A DNA stretch of 64,000 nt, from positions 3,968,001 to 4,032,000 of the forward strand of contig NC_052106.1 of NCBI RefSeq assembly GCF_012273895.1, in the 5' to 3' direction. Under the pieces are notes generated by a model. The model had not been told where the DNA came from. It ran no database searches and saw only the letters and a program-made list of their open reading frames with translations. A program made the translations under genes and the position numbers. Positions 12,465 through 22,652 of the stretch are shown piece after piece (the stretch's first letter is position 1; the number at the start of each line of letters is the position of its first letter). The DNA is from Zerene cesonia. Lineage: Eukaryota > Arthropoda > Insecta > Lepidoptera > Pieridae.

Positions 12465-12651
12465 TCACTACATATAAAACAAAGTCGCGTTCTCTGTCCC
12501 TATGTCCCTATGTATGCTTTAATCTTCAAAACTACGCAACGGATTTTTATGGGTTTTTTTTTAATAGATAGAGTGATTCAAGAGGTTAATATATATAATT
12601 ATTTCTATCAAACTCCAAAATAACATATGCGAGCCGCGGACAAAAGCTAGT
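12465..12651 (-). repeat. Dispersed repeat family E, copy 1
   Basis: Plus-strand reading: CACTACATATAAAAC, GTCCCTATGTCCCTATGTAT, AACTACGCAACGGATTTT, ATAGAGTGATTCAAGAGG, and finally GCCGCGGACAAAAGCTAGT. The last block is the reverse complement of the ACTAG...CCGCGG head shared with families A, C and J, so the element is placed on the minus strand. A second copy lies at 44.4 kb. Confidence 0.75.
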
Positions 12652-14105
12652 TAAGAATAAACGTTTGTATTTAAAGTTAATATTAGAGTTAGGTGAAATA
12701 AAACAATCCATGCAAAATGCAAATAGGAGTTTTAAGTAAAACGTATTTTTGAACTGAAATTTGATACGAAATAGACACACAGAGGCCATTGACCTTACTA
12801 TACTCGAATCGTTGAGTACACGTAAAATCTCCATGAATCTAAAGTGTAATATAAAATGCAATAATGCAGTATTATACAACAATATTATGCAAGTGGACGT
12901 TACCTAAACACACAGTGAGGTCAATGACACTCGGGGTTGGTTTTATTGCTCTCTTGTTTTGCTACCTTTGTCCCCTTTATGAATATTGTTCAACACTTGT
13001 ATTATGCGCCACCTTGCTCTGGACTGGAATCTTCAGATACAGGGTGCTCTTATTTAAGTAAAAAGTACCTATGTACCACATGCACCAAATATCAAAGTTC
13101 TAGCATATACTATGTAAGAAATTCTTACTCCATGTTGCTCTTGAAGTAAATATGTTTTTAAATCAGCTGGAATTCTGCCAATAAATTACTTGTAACGAAA
13201 TAAAAAATAATGTTTATTATTAAATTTTTCTATAAAATTTGCTTAATTCCATTTGACAAAAATCGCATAAATGTTCATTCTAATGCAATGTAGTTTATTA
13301 CCATCGTACATCGTATAGAGTTGTAGTTTTATACTGTAATGATATTTTAATATTATGGATTAAGCTTAGATAACGATAATTTATTTTCCTATCACACAAA
13401 TGACTCCTTACATCACTCCGTAAATTATCTTCAAATTCTTCCACATTTGAAACACCCTGTATTCACTGAAAGTACACGTTCAGATAAAGTAATGTAATAG
13501 AGTTAACTGTGTGAATAACAGCATCCTTTTGTGGTACATTGTGTTTTTGTGGGAACGTCTTTACTGGGTCAGGCACTGCATTGTGATGCATCGTTGAAAG
13601 GGGTAATAAGTTTAAGACAACCCTTTTTAAAATGTAATATGACCAGAGATCACGTATTTAATACAGAATATAGAATTTTCTTATTCGATTTTGTGTTCTT
13701 TGTGTGTGTGATACTGTTTTGTTTGAAATTACCTATGTGTTGTGTAAAACCGCAGTAAAAAGAAAACATACTTTAGATATATTTGTATATATGTGGACAT
13801 TTAATAGCAATTAGACTTTTTTATATTATTATACATCTAAAATACTTCGATACTATTATAACCCATTATATCCCATTTAACGGTGATAGGATGGATATTA
13901 TATGTATTAGTGCTATCTAAATAGAGATATGTCTCTTCAATCGTTCTTTATCTTCGAAGGAAGTATTTGAACAAAACAATTCACAATCACGATACTACTG
14001 GATAACCTATTGTGTTATAAAATAACAAAATGCTCGCACCAAGTAAGTAATGTTACAAATGTTATATCGTTAAAATTGTAGGGAGCTACGTAACTTGACA
14101 ACAGA
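12652..14105. other. Non-coding stretch
   Basis: No gene recognised. ATACAGGGTG (about 13035) and CACCCTGTAT (about 13452) are inverted and 0.4 kb apart, but the similarity does not extend inward. A 75-codon frame at 13531-13758 begins with GTG and shows no domain or splice signal. Confidence 0.45.
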
Positions 14106-14265
14106 TTTAAAGAATGCTAGAAACTCTTTGGTCACTGCGAAGTTGTGCTAAGGTTAGGCAAGAAACGCAGGTTCGAATCCTGCCTCGTGATCAAATATTT
14201 TCTATTCTTTCAAAATTTCTCATTTATAAAGCATTTCAATGCTATAAAACTAAAAATTAAATTAA
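14106..14265 (+). repeat. tRNA-derived SINE (family F), copy 2
   Basis: A perfect B box, GGTTCGAATCC, lies at 14170-14180, followed by TGCCTCGTGATCAAATATTT, TCTATTCTTTC and the AGCATTTCAATGCT module. The A-box side (TTTGGTCACTGCGAAGTTG) is eroded. Related to the inverted copy at 4.1 kb but with the head and the AATGCT module in the same direction. Confidence 0.65.
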
Positions 14266-14418
14266 ACACTGCGAAGTTGTTAACAATATTTTTTGTTTGG
14301 TTGCAACATCTATGTATTTAAAACTACACATTATAAGATTTGACAGAACACAAAATTTATTATATTAGTTAATTTTCTAGAAGGTTCTTATTAAAAGGTT
14401 CAGTCTATTTTATATTGT

Positions 14419-14622
14419 ACTAGACGCTCGTCCCGGCTCCGCCCGGATATCAAGATACCAGTTATATCCCAAGGAAGCATTTAATCGGAATAAAAAGTAT
14501 CCTTCCCAAGTCGGCTTATACTCTATCTACATCCGAATTTCATCAAAATTCATTAAGTAGTTCCAGCGTGATTGACGGTCAAACATCCAAACAAAGAAAC
14601 TTTCACATTTATAATTTTAGTG
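14419..14622 (+). repeat. Dispersed repeat family B
   Basis: ACTAGACGCTCGTCCCGGCT head with CGCCCGGATATC, then a body distinct from family A (TCGGAATAAAAAGTATCCTT, CATCCGAATTTCATCAAAAT, TTAAGTAGTTCCAGCGTGAT) and a tail AAACTTTCACATTTATAAT. The architecture (head, fixed spacing, TTTCATCAAAATTCA, CATTTATAAT tail) parallels family A. Only one good copy is visible here. Confidence 0.75.
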
Positions 14623-16218
14623 TGAGGTGTGATTACCATTATGATCAACTATAGAACGATTTATTTTTTTTTTTCAATTATAAGGGGAATACGACATATT
14701 TGATATTGATTATGATTTATGAGATATTATAGTCATATCTAGTTCGCTAAGTCTGTTCTATTACCACGAATTCCGCGTATTTTCTATAAAGCTGGAAGGC
14801 TTCCGTCGGACTGTAATTTAGAATTTATAACAGCACACTTGATTGTGCTCTTATATAGCTATATCCCTTTTTAGTTTCGAATGGAGATGTCCTAGCTTCA
14901 AGGCAGTGCGAGGTACTTTGATGAGGAGCATTTATTATAACATAGAGATGGATATACGTAAAAAATGCTTTCTTTTTAGTAATTTTTTATTTTAGACCAA
15001 TGCAATATTTGTAAATGATCTATATTACTTTGGTTAATATATATAACCTAATATTAAAATGCAATGAGTTTTTATATGTGTTTTCAAAAGTATTTTTCTT
15101 TAACTAATTAAAAGAGTTTCTCTTCTCATCAAATTCATTATGACCTACTATCCAGCCAACCACTTTCCGACAGACTAATAATATAATTGTGCGTTTTATA
15201 AAACATTTTACATTATACAATAATCGATGCAATTACAGGCTGTTGTTTCTAAACAAGGCATGCGCGCTCCAAGCTAAAATATGCTTATCATGTTGCCTTC
15301 TCGGATCGTCATAAATGCAATAATTATTGCGTATTGGCCCATACCTGCCGACTGTACGAAATTATGTGGCTTCAGGCAGCATATGAATTGCTTTAAATTA
15401 ATAAGTGGAACGAATTTCGTAGCGTTAGTACTCACTTAAAAAACTAGTAGTTTCTCAGAAACGTTCTGAATTTGAAATTTGATAATAGACCTCATTTTGC
15501 AGGACCTTTTTATTTCAAATTTGAGACCAAATTACTTTTTTTTTAAATATGGTCAGCCTCGGATTCCTGTTAAATATAGACTCATTGGATTAAATAAAAA
15601 GTAAAGACTTTTTAATATTCATTTTGAAGAATTTTCCCATATTTCCAAAAAAAATTGCGAGTTTTTGAATACTTTCAAGGACTTTTGACACATGTGAAAC
15701 TCAAAAACACTTAATCGACTTAAATCATCGTTTTTCAACCTTCTGCTTCGCATCGCAACCCCTACTTAGCCTAGAATAATTTTACTTCCCAGTTCAGTGA
15801 TAATTCTTCTATTATATATATTAATAAAAAATTAAATCACAAAAACTATGTCAGTATGTTACCAATTACGCATTTCACGGATAACCGTGGCGTCGGATGC
15901 ACGCAAAAACACGTCTAATATTAAATTCACTCAAACCCGTCCACGTAAAATCTAATTTCACATGATGGATGAAGTCAAACTCGATCACGCTCTCATCGGA
16001 ATGGAATCAAACGAGATTTGAAACAAGTTGATCACAATTGAACTTGTAAGGTGTCGTGCAAAAACCGGCTGACAATGCAAATGGTTTATGCAGAGAGGAT
16101 TTATCTGAGAACGCGCTGGATGCTAATGAGGTCGGATGTTTGTTTATTTTTGAGGTTTGGGAACCCAAAGCCGGTATCTGTATGAAATTAATTACGTTCT
16201 TTAACGAATATGTGTTGT
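14623..16218. other. Non-coding stretch
   Basis: No gene recognised. A 65-codon frame starting at 16056 runs into the family C repeat at its 3' end and is discounted. Confidence 0.45.
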
Positions 16219-16450
16219 TGCTGTTGTCCGCAACTTCGCCTGCACGGTCTTAATAAATTTTCATGGTACAAACTAATTCCCTATATTATCCCCTTGGGGA
16301 AGGAATTCACCAAAATCCTTTCTTAGCGGATGGCTACGTCATAACATCTATCTGCATGCCAAATTTCAGCCCGATCCGTCTAGTGGTTTGGGCTGTACGT
16401 TGATAGATTACTATGTCAGTCAGTCATCTTTGAGTTATATATATTTAGAC
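16219..16450 (+). repeat. Dispersed repeat family C, copy 1
   Basis: TTGCTGTTGTCCGCAACTTC head, then AAAATCCTTTCTTAGCGGAT, CATCTATCTGCATGCCAAAT, TTCAGCCCGATCCGTCTAGT, GGTTTGGGCTGTACGTTGAT, and a tail of CAGTCAGTCA. The second copy is at 51.2 kb. Typical lepidopteran short repeat. Confidence 0.75.
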
Positions 16451-16629
16451 GTGTCTACACCATTATAATAAAGAAGAAAAAAGACACTATGTTTATCTGA
16501 GATATTCATAAAGTTTTTAGAAATAACTATTATACGCATCAAAAACTGGAAAAAGCGTTATTCAGACAACATTAATTCTATTTGTTTTTAATTTACAAAT
16601 TGTCATTTTTCTATTTTAAAGACACTCAT

Positions 16630-16656
16630 AATTTTTTATTCTTTTTACAGGTAAGT
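16630..16656 (+). promoter_or_regulatory. Candidate recursive splice (ratchet) site
   Basis: TTTTTTATTCTTTTTACAG is followed at once by GTAAGTG: a strong 3' splice site whose AG (16649-16650) abuts a consensus 5' splice site. This juxtaposition (pyrimidine tract, YAG, GTRAGT) is the established signature of zero-nucleotide recursive splicing sites in very long insect introns, known best from Drosophila. The gene-poor surroundings fit a long plus-strand intron. The alternative reading as a micro-exon is listed separately; both can be true, since recursive sites may carry a downstream cryptic exon. Confidence 0.5.
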
Positions 16657-16696
16657 GTCGAAGAAGAAGATGAATTACAGGAGCATGAAAATAAGG
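16651..16696 (+). CDS. Candidate 46-nt micro-exon (acidic peptide)
   Basis: Between the acceptor ending at 16650 and a possible donor GTAATA at 16697, only one of three frames is open. It reads VSVEEEDELQEHENK plus one base, a strongly acidic, exon-like peptide; the other two frames hit stops. If used, the exon would enter in phase 0 and leave in phase 1. The donor is weaker than the acceptor. I do not recognise the protein. A recursive-splicing exon that is normally skipped would look the same. Confidence 0.3.
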
Positions 16697-17706
16697 GTAA
16701 TAATTTGTCTGCAATCTAAATGAACCCAATAAAGTAACTTAGCCAACGTTGATGGAAAACTGGAATGGACTTAAATGCTTCAGTATTTAGTTGAAAGCTG
16801 TTCTTTTGGGAATATTGCTAATTCCAATCATTCCTTAATAATTAATATTATTTGTAATTCCTTGTATACAATTTATACCACGGCACGGTAACGAAACGGT
16901 AATTAAAACTAAGTATATTTATAGTTTAAAAAAAACTGAAAAACAAGATTCTCTCATAAAATTATTGTTTTGTCAGCGATCCTGAAGACTCTGTTACAAA
17001 TAAACATGTAGATGAAGCTAATAAAAGCATTAAAAAGTATTTGCAAATTATTTAAAACAATTTATTGGTATCCACCACACAAACATCGAAATATCGAACG
17101 TATTAATAATGAAAAGAAAATAATTCAAACTATCAATCTTGGGCTTATTACTAATATAATCTATGAAATTCTCACAGAATAGAACATCGTTGGGTCAGCT
17201 ATAATAATAAAATGCAATACCCTTCTGCTATATTTAATATCCACGTATGAATATAATTTTAGTAACGATTGACGTCCCATGTAGTTAATAATAGGTCAAA
17301 GTGTGTCGTGACCCTTTTGAGGCTTGTTTGCACAAGATCCAAAAATACGTAACATAAGGTCAACGCCTTTGTAGAAATGAATTTCGTACATTTGATCTTA
17401 TGATAAGTGTATACGGTCATTGCAAGTTTCAGTCATAATTATATAGCATGGCCTTGTAGCAAGATTGTTTCACAGCGTCGTCTTTCTGTTATTTCTAATA
17501 TTATTTTTCATATCGACAGTTATATACTCTGTGTTTTTTTTCTTTGTGTTTTGTTTAAAATGAATGAAAAAGAAGATAATAATACATGTTTTATGAAATT
17601 TACAGGCACTTTAATGTTGAGATATGAGATTTAATAATTATTAAATAATTTCTTGTTGCCTTTGTAATGAATTATTTCGTACCTACTACTAAATTGTGTT
17701 TATGTT
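16697..17706. other. Non-coding stretch
   Basis: No gene or known repeat. A 75-codon frame at 17407-17634 starts with GTG and looks like chance. Confidence 0.45.
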
Positions 17707-17985
17707 TTAAACACGTGCAACGGTTGAATCTAGATCATTCCCGCTCCGAAGAGAATTTGCTGGTAACAATAAAGTTTCTCGTGAACTGTTTGTTTTAATC
17801 AGGACTAACACGTGTTCTGGGTACAAAGTATTATCTGGTCGCCCATATCTATGTAAGCGGTGAAGCGCTGTAAGATACCAACGTTGTGTGCATAATATTA
17901 CGATATGCATTTTATTTGCATTTTTACAATATCCGAGATAAGAAATAGCGCAATATTCGCCCCCACATACTGTGCACAAATGCAT
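17707..17985 (-). CDS. Unrecognised ORF (92 aa), doubtful
   Basis: From its first ATG this minus-strand frame encodes 92 residues; it stays open 11 codons further upstream. The N-terminus, MHLCTVCGGEYC, contains CxxC and a further Cys, and the C-terminal half (LHRLHRYGRPDNTLYPEH, then a polar tail) is balanced in composition rather than AT-driven, which makes it slightly more gene-like than the other frames here. No homology, signal peptide or splice sites recognised. It could be an old transposon relic or chance. Confidence 0.2.
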   Translation of the reverse strand: MHLCTVCGGEYCAISYLGYCKNANKMHIVILCTQRWYLTALHRLHRYGRPDNTLYPEHVLVLIKTNSSRETLLLPANSLRSGNDLDSTVARV

Positions 17986-18278
17986 GAATAAACACCGTTT
18001 TCGTTCTATTAAAGACACATTTTAACGAACCATACTTTGGAATTGTTTGTTTTGCTATGATGATTATATACAAACTCTTTTATGACCATGGCCGTATCGG
18101 CTGCGGTAAACTAAGTTAAATGAAAACCCCTCATAATCTATGTAATTCATTACTTTTGTCAGTCGCATTTTGAAAAACTTTCACACGATCATCATAAAAG
18201 CTAATTTTAAAGCGCCGCTAAGCGCTGTTTTAATTGTGCATAATTATATTAATGCGCTAATGTATGTATTATTTTTCT

Positions 18279-18346
18279 GATGATGGTGATGATGATCATC
18301 AGCCCATATATGTTCCCACTGCTGGGTCACAGGCCTCCTATGAGGG
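18279..18346 (+). repeat. Fragment of a common lepidopteran repeat (ATCATCAGCCCATAT type)
   Basis: GATGATCATCAGCCCATATA, then TGTTCCCACTGCTGGGTCAC and AGGCCTCC. This block order is common in lepidopteran genomes, usually preceded by a GAT/ATC microsatellite as here. Truncated after about 70 bases. Element class not determined. Confidence 0.55.
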
Positions 18347-18670
18347 TCATTTTTCTGATTGTCTGTATATATGTACGATTTAATTGCAAGCATATATCTT
18401 ACTCCGTTAAAAATTAAAAGGTTGGTAACTACTCCTGATAAGGACAACTTTCCTTACTATGTATTTTTTTTTCTTTCCGAATAAAAATAGTGTGTGCAAA
18501 GTAAAGATGCTGCAGCCATAAATTGACGTAACGTAATGAGGTTCGTTATATTGATTGGTGACGGCTTGATTTGCTTCCGGAGTGGAGATATATTTAGTTT
18601 TAGGATTAGACAAGGTAAAATCTCGATTCTGGTGTTTCTAGATAGTTGTTGATTTGTTCTTTTTTTGTCT

Positions 18671-19067
18671 GGATACAAGGTTAATAAAAATAATAATAAT
18701 ACGGGCTCGTTTTCCGCAACTCGATGTCAAGCGCCTATTTTGCATAAAAGAAAAGGAGGGGGGTAGCCAGTCAAACCTGGAACCATCTCAGCTCCTCCAA
18801 GAAGCTAAGCAGCTTGTGTGGGCTGCTGAAAACCTCAGGGAGGGACCTAGGACAACCCAAATGCCTTGCCCTGTACTCCGCGACCGCCGTGCATTCCATG
18901 ATCACGCGGGCTGCCGTTTCTTCAGTCGTCATGCACGCTCTACATAACGGACTGTCAGTAATCCCTAAGTTAAAGAGATGCTTGTTAAAGGGACCATGAC
19001 CTGTAAGGGCCCCTGTAATTGTACGTAATTGTAATCTTCGCAGGTTTAAAAGATGGATACAAGGTTA
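18671..19067 (-). mobile_element. 5'-truncated non-LTR LINE with target-site duplication
   Basis: A 371-bp insert (18684-19054) lies between two perfect copies of GGATACAAGGTTA (18671-18683 and 19055-19067). Reading the minus strand, it starts inside ORF2, continues through the stop codon at 18771-18773 into about 85 bases of 3' UTR, and ends in an A/T tail made of TAT repeats next to the proximal duplication. Severe 5' truncation, a simple 3' tail and a 13-bp target-site duplication are the expected products of target-primed reverse transcription. The intact duplication points to a relatively recent insertion. Confidence 0.9.
18771..19054 (-). pseudogene. LINE ORF2 C-terminus (post-RNase H zinc knuckle), fragment
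   Basis: About 93 residues in one uninterrupted frame to a TGA. Near the start is LRRLQLRTITGALTGHGPFN, then KHLFNLGITDSPLC, CxxC (CRAC) and TTEETAARVIMEC. This is the LTGHG...HL...CxxC...ET..HV..EC pattern found at the C-terminus of ORF2 in RNase H-bearing non-LTR retrotransposons (I, LOA and R1-like groups; exact clade not resolved). The histidine expected in the CCHC knuckle reads Arg here (CGC), a one-base change. There is no reverse transcriptase or endonuclease domain, so the copy is dead. Its frame is otherwise intact, consistent with youth. Confidence 0.85.
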
Positions 19068-19403
19068 TTGATCTTAGTTATTTGTTTGCAACTTCTTATA
19101 ATCTTTTTAGCTGATTACCAGATGTTAAATCTAGAAATATAATAAAAACCGTCTATAGTAACACGTATATATATTATGTTGTGTTGAAAGTTACTTTGTT
19201 ACGTTATAATTTCATGATTCACAATAATTTGTACGTCCATTGACGTCATAAATTAAGTAAAGTAGTTTGTGGTTTAAACTACATTCGTATGTGACTCACT
19301 TACATAAAATATTATCTTATTATTACATTAATTAAACAAAATACGCAAATATCTTCAGCCTATTTTATAATGAAAGTCTTGTTGAATCGAAATTCGTTTT
19401 TTT
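19068..19403. other. AT-rich non-coding stretch
   Basis: Nothing recognised. Confidence 0.5.
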
Positions 19404-19438
19404 TTACCTATACATATATCAAATATATGTATAGGTAA
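19404..19438. repeat. Perfect inverted repeat (16-bp arms, 3-base loop)
   Basis: TTACCTATACATATAT at 19404-19419 is followed by CAA and by its exact reverse complement at 19423-19438. It could extrude as a hairpin. One of three perfect short-loop inverted repeats in the window. Confidence 0.85.
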
Positions 19439-21830
19439 TGTTGTTTTGCGTAGTCAGGTTATTATAATTTAACTAGCCCTTTTTACTTCATAATGATATA
19501 AGTACCAGAATGACATTTATCTAAAATAAGTACATGGCCTCATAGAATACCCATTCCTTACCCTCTTTCAAATTTGACAGTTTGTGTCGAAACTTCCATA
19601 CACAATGGGAAAGAAAATAAATTCGAGATAAATATACGCTATGTGTTAACTGTCAAACAGTACATAATATTATGTGCATATTAATAATGTATCTGTTTAT
19701 ATATAACTGATATTATGATCTACTGTACCTGCCCTCAGAACTTAAATCACTGCGAATCAGTGAATATAACAGTTCATTATTGTAATAATAAAACGCAATT
19801 ATAATAAAAATGCAATTAATTATTGAGCTAAACAATTCTAAATATTCCCATACTATTTGTACTTTTTCTTAACATTTGTTACCATTTGTTATACCATCAC
19901 AACGGTTCACGCAATGGGTCATTACAAATGGTCTCATAAGACCTTTTATTATAGCTTAAGACCAGCTCTATTGTCTTTTACAATTACGTTTATCGTTTCC
20001 AATTATAGAAAAGTAACAATGGGTTTACCCTAAAATGCTCTGAGCGAACTGACACAGGTGGTAGCGTACTAGCACAGTGACCCCGATTTCCTCGCTCCAG
20101 GACGTCCCCTAAACTTATAATCGGACTATCGGTCCCAATTAGGAAGCTGTATAATCTCGATAAGAAACAAAAGTGCCGCCAGGTATTTTAAGTGCGGTGA
20201 AGTGAGAATGTCAACGACCCTTTTAAATTGACTAATGTTTTAGATATGAAAAATTTTACGTACTTACTTTATAACTTAAGGAAGGTTTTATTTTCACATT
20301 TTCTTCATATTTATTTCTAAACAATTAAGATTTAAAAACACGTTTTTTCATTCTATGATGAAGTAATAATTTATTTTCCTTTCAATAACATACTAAGAAC
20401 TGCGATTTTTTTAACTGGAAACTAACAGAAGTAATTTGATGATAAAGTGAGTTCTAAAAACTACCGTCTTCCGCTAACAAAGCATCGCCTTGGACCGCTA
20501 GATCAAATAAAAGCCAATCATAAATGACACACCTCCAACGAGAACTAATTTACCGAGATAATAAACACGAACCAGGTACCAGTATAACTGTTACTCGTCG
20601 TCTCTAAAGGAACTTGGGTCCAACTCCTGTAGCTTCTGAGATTTCCGGATTAAAAACTAACAAGTTTAAAGCCAGGATGTTAGCTTGTCCTGTCTCATAT
20701 CATTATACTGTTCGTAATATAAATGTATAAAAACTTTTGTCCGATTTAAAACGATAATGCATTTTTTTTATTCCAACAACATCTTTTCACAAAGGAAAGG
20801 TTCCGATGGCGTTCGAACTAAATATGAAAATAGCCCGAAAAATATATATTAGTTTAACACGGAAAAACTCACTGACAGAAACTCGTGTAACTAAATAATA
20901 TGTGTGGGTAAACCTCTTCCGAAGATAAGTGCATTTCAAGAGGTTTCTTTATAACATAATACTGTCACATTATATTGTTGAACTGACTTAAAGAGGATAT
21001 AGAACTGTCACTCGATTCACTCCTCGGTCTCCTTTAAAATTGTTACGTTGACTTTCCTCTCCGAGAAATTGTGAATTGTATCAATATATAGAATAGACGT
21101 CAAAGTATTTGCATTCTATGGCTTATGCCTTAATTTATATTGTCTACGCATTAGGAAACACTCTCGCACTTATAAGTGTTAAAAGAAAAGTGACAATAAC
21201 AACAGAGTATATACTTGATGAATGACCATTGTACAACTTTTTGCATACAGAAATAGACCATTGGAACTATAATAGGGATGTAATGGTTCTCAAAACCGTT
21301 ACTGTTATTATGTTAAACTATGCCGTTACTGAATCGATTCGATTCCTAACAGATTTCTGTGAATAAGCTGCTGGATATGCATCGACCAAGTATATAATGA
21401 CAAATTAGTTTAAACCTGACTATGGTATGGGAATGTCAAAATGACATAGTAATTGATTGATTTAAATACAACAACAGATCCCTAATCAAACACTGTATGT
21501 AATTGTACTGTACTTCATGTAATATCACTGATTTCAGACTTTGATTTATAAATGTGCATTTAAAGTTGTTGACCTATTTAATCTATAACATATTAAGTAT
21601 ATAATTTCATACTATTCTTGTTAAATTTTCTTATTAATTTAAATGTATAGGTTACTACTCATCGTCTCGTCGTTCATGGCTAAGGAGGCCAATTCTAGAG
21701 CGACAATAATGCCCACAACTCACAAGTCCTGCATTTGTACGTCGTTTTTCTTTATTAACATCTATTAAATATTAAACACGAAATTTGAATACCAATCATA
21801 AGATGATCATTTGTTTCTCGTTAATTTTAG
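19439..21830. other. Non-coding stretch with moderate-GC patches
   Basis: No coding sequence found. Two patches, 20040-20215 and 20460-20700, have higher GC than their surroundings but contain stops in all forward frames and no acceptor/donor pair I trust. They could be conserved regulatory DNA or eroded transposons. Confidence 0.45.
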
Positions 21831-21960
21831 GACCACTAGCTTGACATCGTAGTCAAGGTTGTTATAAAAGATATCGGTATTTGTCCCGACCCTGGAGTAT
21901 AAGGGAACATTAGTATGCGTCACAAAACTGAGTGAGGAGTTGTGTAGCATCCGTACACAG
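21831..21960 (+). other. Candidate non-coding internal exon
   Basis: TTTGTTTCTCGTTAATTTTAG (a good acceptor) ends at 21830 and ACAG/GTGAGT (a good donor) begins at 21961, bracketing a 130-base segment with higher GC than its flanks. All three plus-strand frames contain stops, so it would be a UTR or lncRNA exon. The opposite strand has a 66-codon ATG frame across it (21807-22007) with protein-like stretches such as NVPLYSRVGTNTDIFYNN. A transposon relic is therefore also possible. Confidence 0.3.
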
Positions 21961-22319
21961 GTGAGTAACGCACGACAAATGATACCCGTTATATAGTCGG
22001 AATACATTACACAGGGGTTTATAAATCACAGTCCCTTTCATTCCTCGAGAGTTGATATATGGTGAAGCTACGAAAACATCTTACAGGAATCAGAAAGGAA
22101 ATTTTGTGTTAGTGGTAATTTGATAGAAGATATTTCGATTTGTGAAATTTAAAGGAACTGTAATATTTATAAATGTATGCCAAACATGTTTTCTGACAAT
22201 AGTGTAACATTGTTCTACGGCATTTATTGACATTCATATATACATATTGTTAATGCCGATAATACCCATATTATAGAACATTGCGGTCGGTTACGATTGT
22301 AGAGGTTTTCGAAATTCAA

Positions 22320-22626
22320 ATGTGACGCACATTGCACATGCGCCGTCGAGTTGTATCTCAATTCTCTGTCGGCGCGAGCGCAGTGACCAATGAGCAGCGG
22401 TTGCAGGCTGCAAATCAACAAAGCTTGCTTAGTTCGTGTTTAACCGTTGCGAGGAGCGTGTGTCGCTTGCTCTTCTGTGAGCGGACAAAAGTGTGCGCGT
22501 GTCCAAACGTTTTATTTATTTTATAAAGATTACAAAACAAAATGTGAATAGTTGGAATGACTTAAAGTATTGTATTTACACTGATGGATATTGCTGTTTG
22601 TTATTGAAAGATTTGGATTATTTACT
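22320..22626 (+). promoter_or_regulatory. GC-rich promoter-like island with CCAAT box
   Basis: The stretch at about 22320-22510 is rich in CG dinucleotides in otherwise AT-rich DNA. It holds CACATGCGCCG (NRF1-like), GGCGCGAGCGC, a CCAAT box (22387-22391) and, 40 bases further, CTTAGTTCG (initiator-like, about 22428). Downstream ATGs are each followed quickly by stops, as in a 5' leader, until the one at 22627. The combination resembles an insect housekeeping-type promoter and 5' UTR reading rightward. Confidence 0.4.
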
Positions 22627-22652
22627 ATGGTGATTGTTGGTGTTTTTAATAG
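22627..22652 (+). CDS. Candidate first coding exon end (MVIVGVFN...)
   Basis: The first ATG after the promoter-like island that is not closed by an early stop reads MVIVGVFN and then crosses a strong 5' splice site (AATAG/GTAAGTTA, GT at 22653) in phase 2. The eight residues are hydrophobic, as at the start of a signal peptide, but too short to judge. TGTTTTTAATAG/GTAAGT could also be read as an AG/GT recursive site, though the pyrimidine tract is poor. The next exon is not identifiable in the window. Confidence 0.25.

Noticed and set aside
13035..13462. Possible 0.43-kb MITE bounded by ATACAGGGTG and CACCCTGTAT
   Set aside because: Inverted similarity covers only about ten bases and does not extend inward; no target-site duplication.
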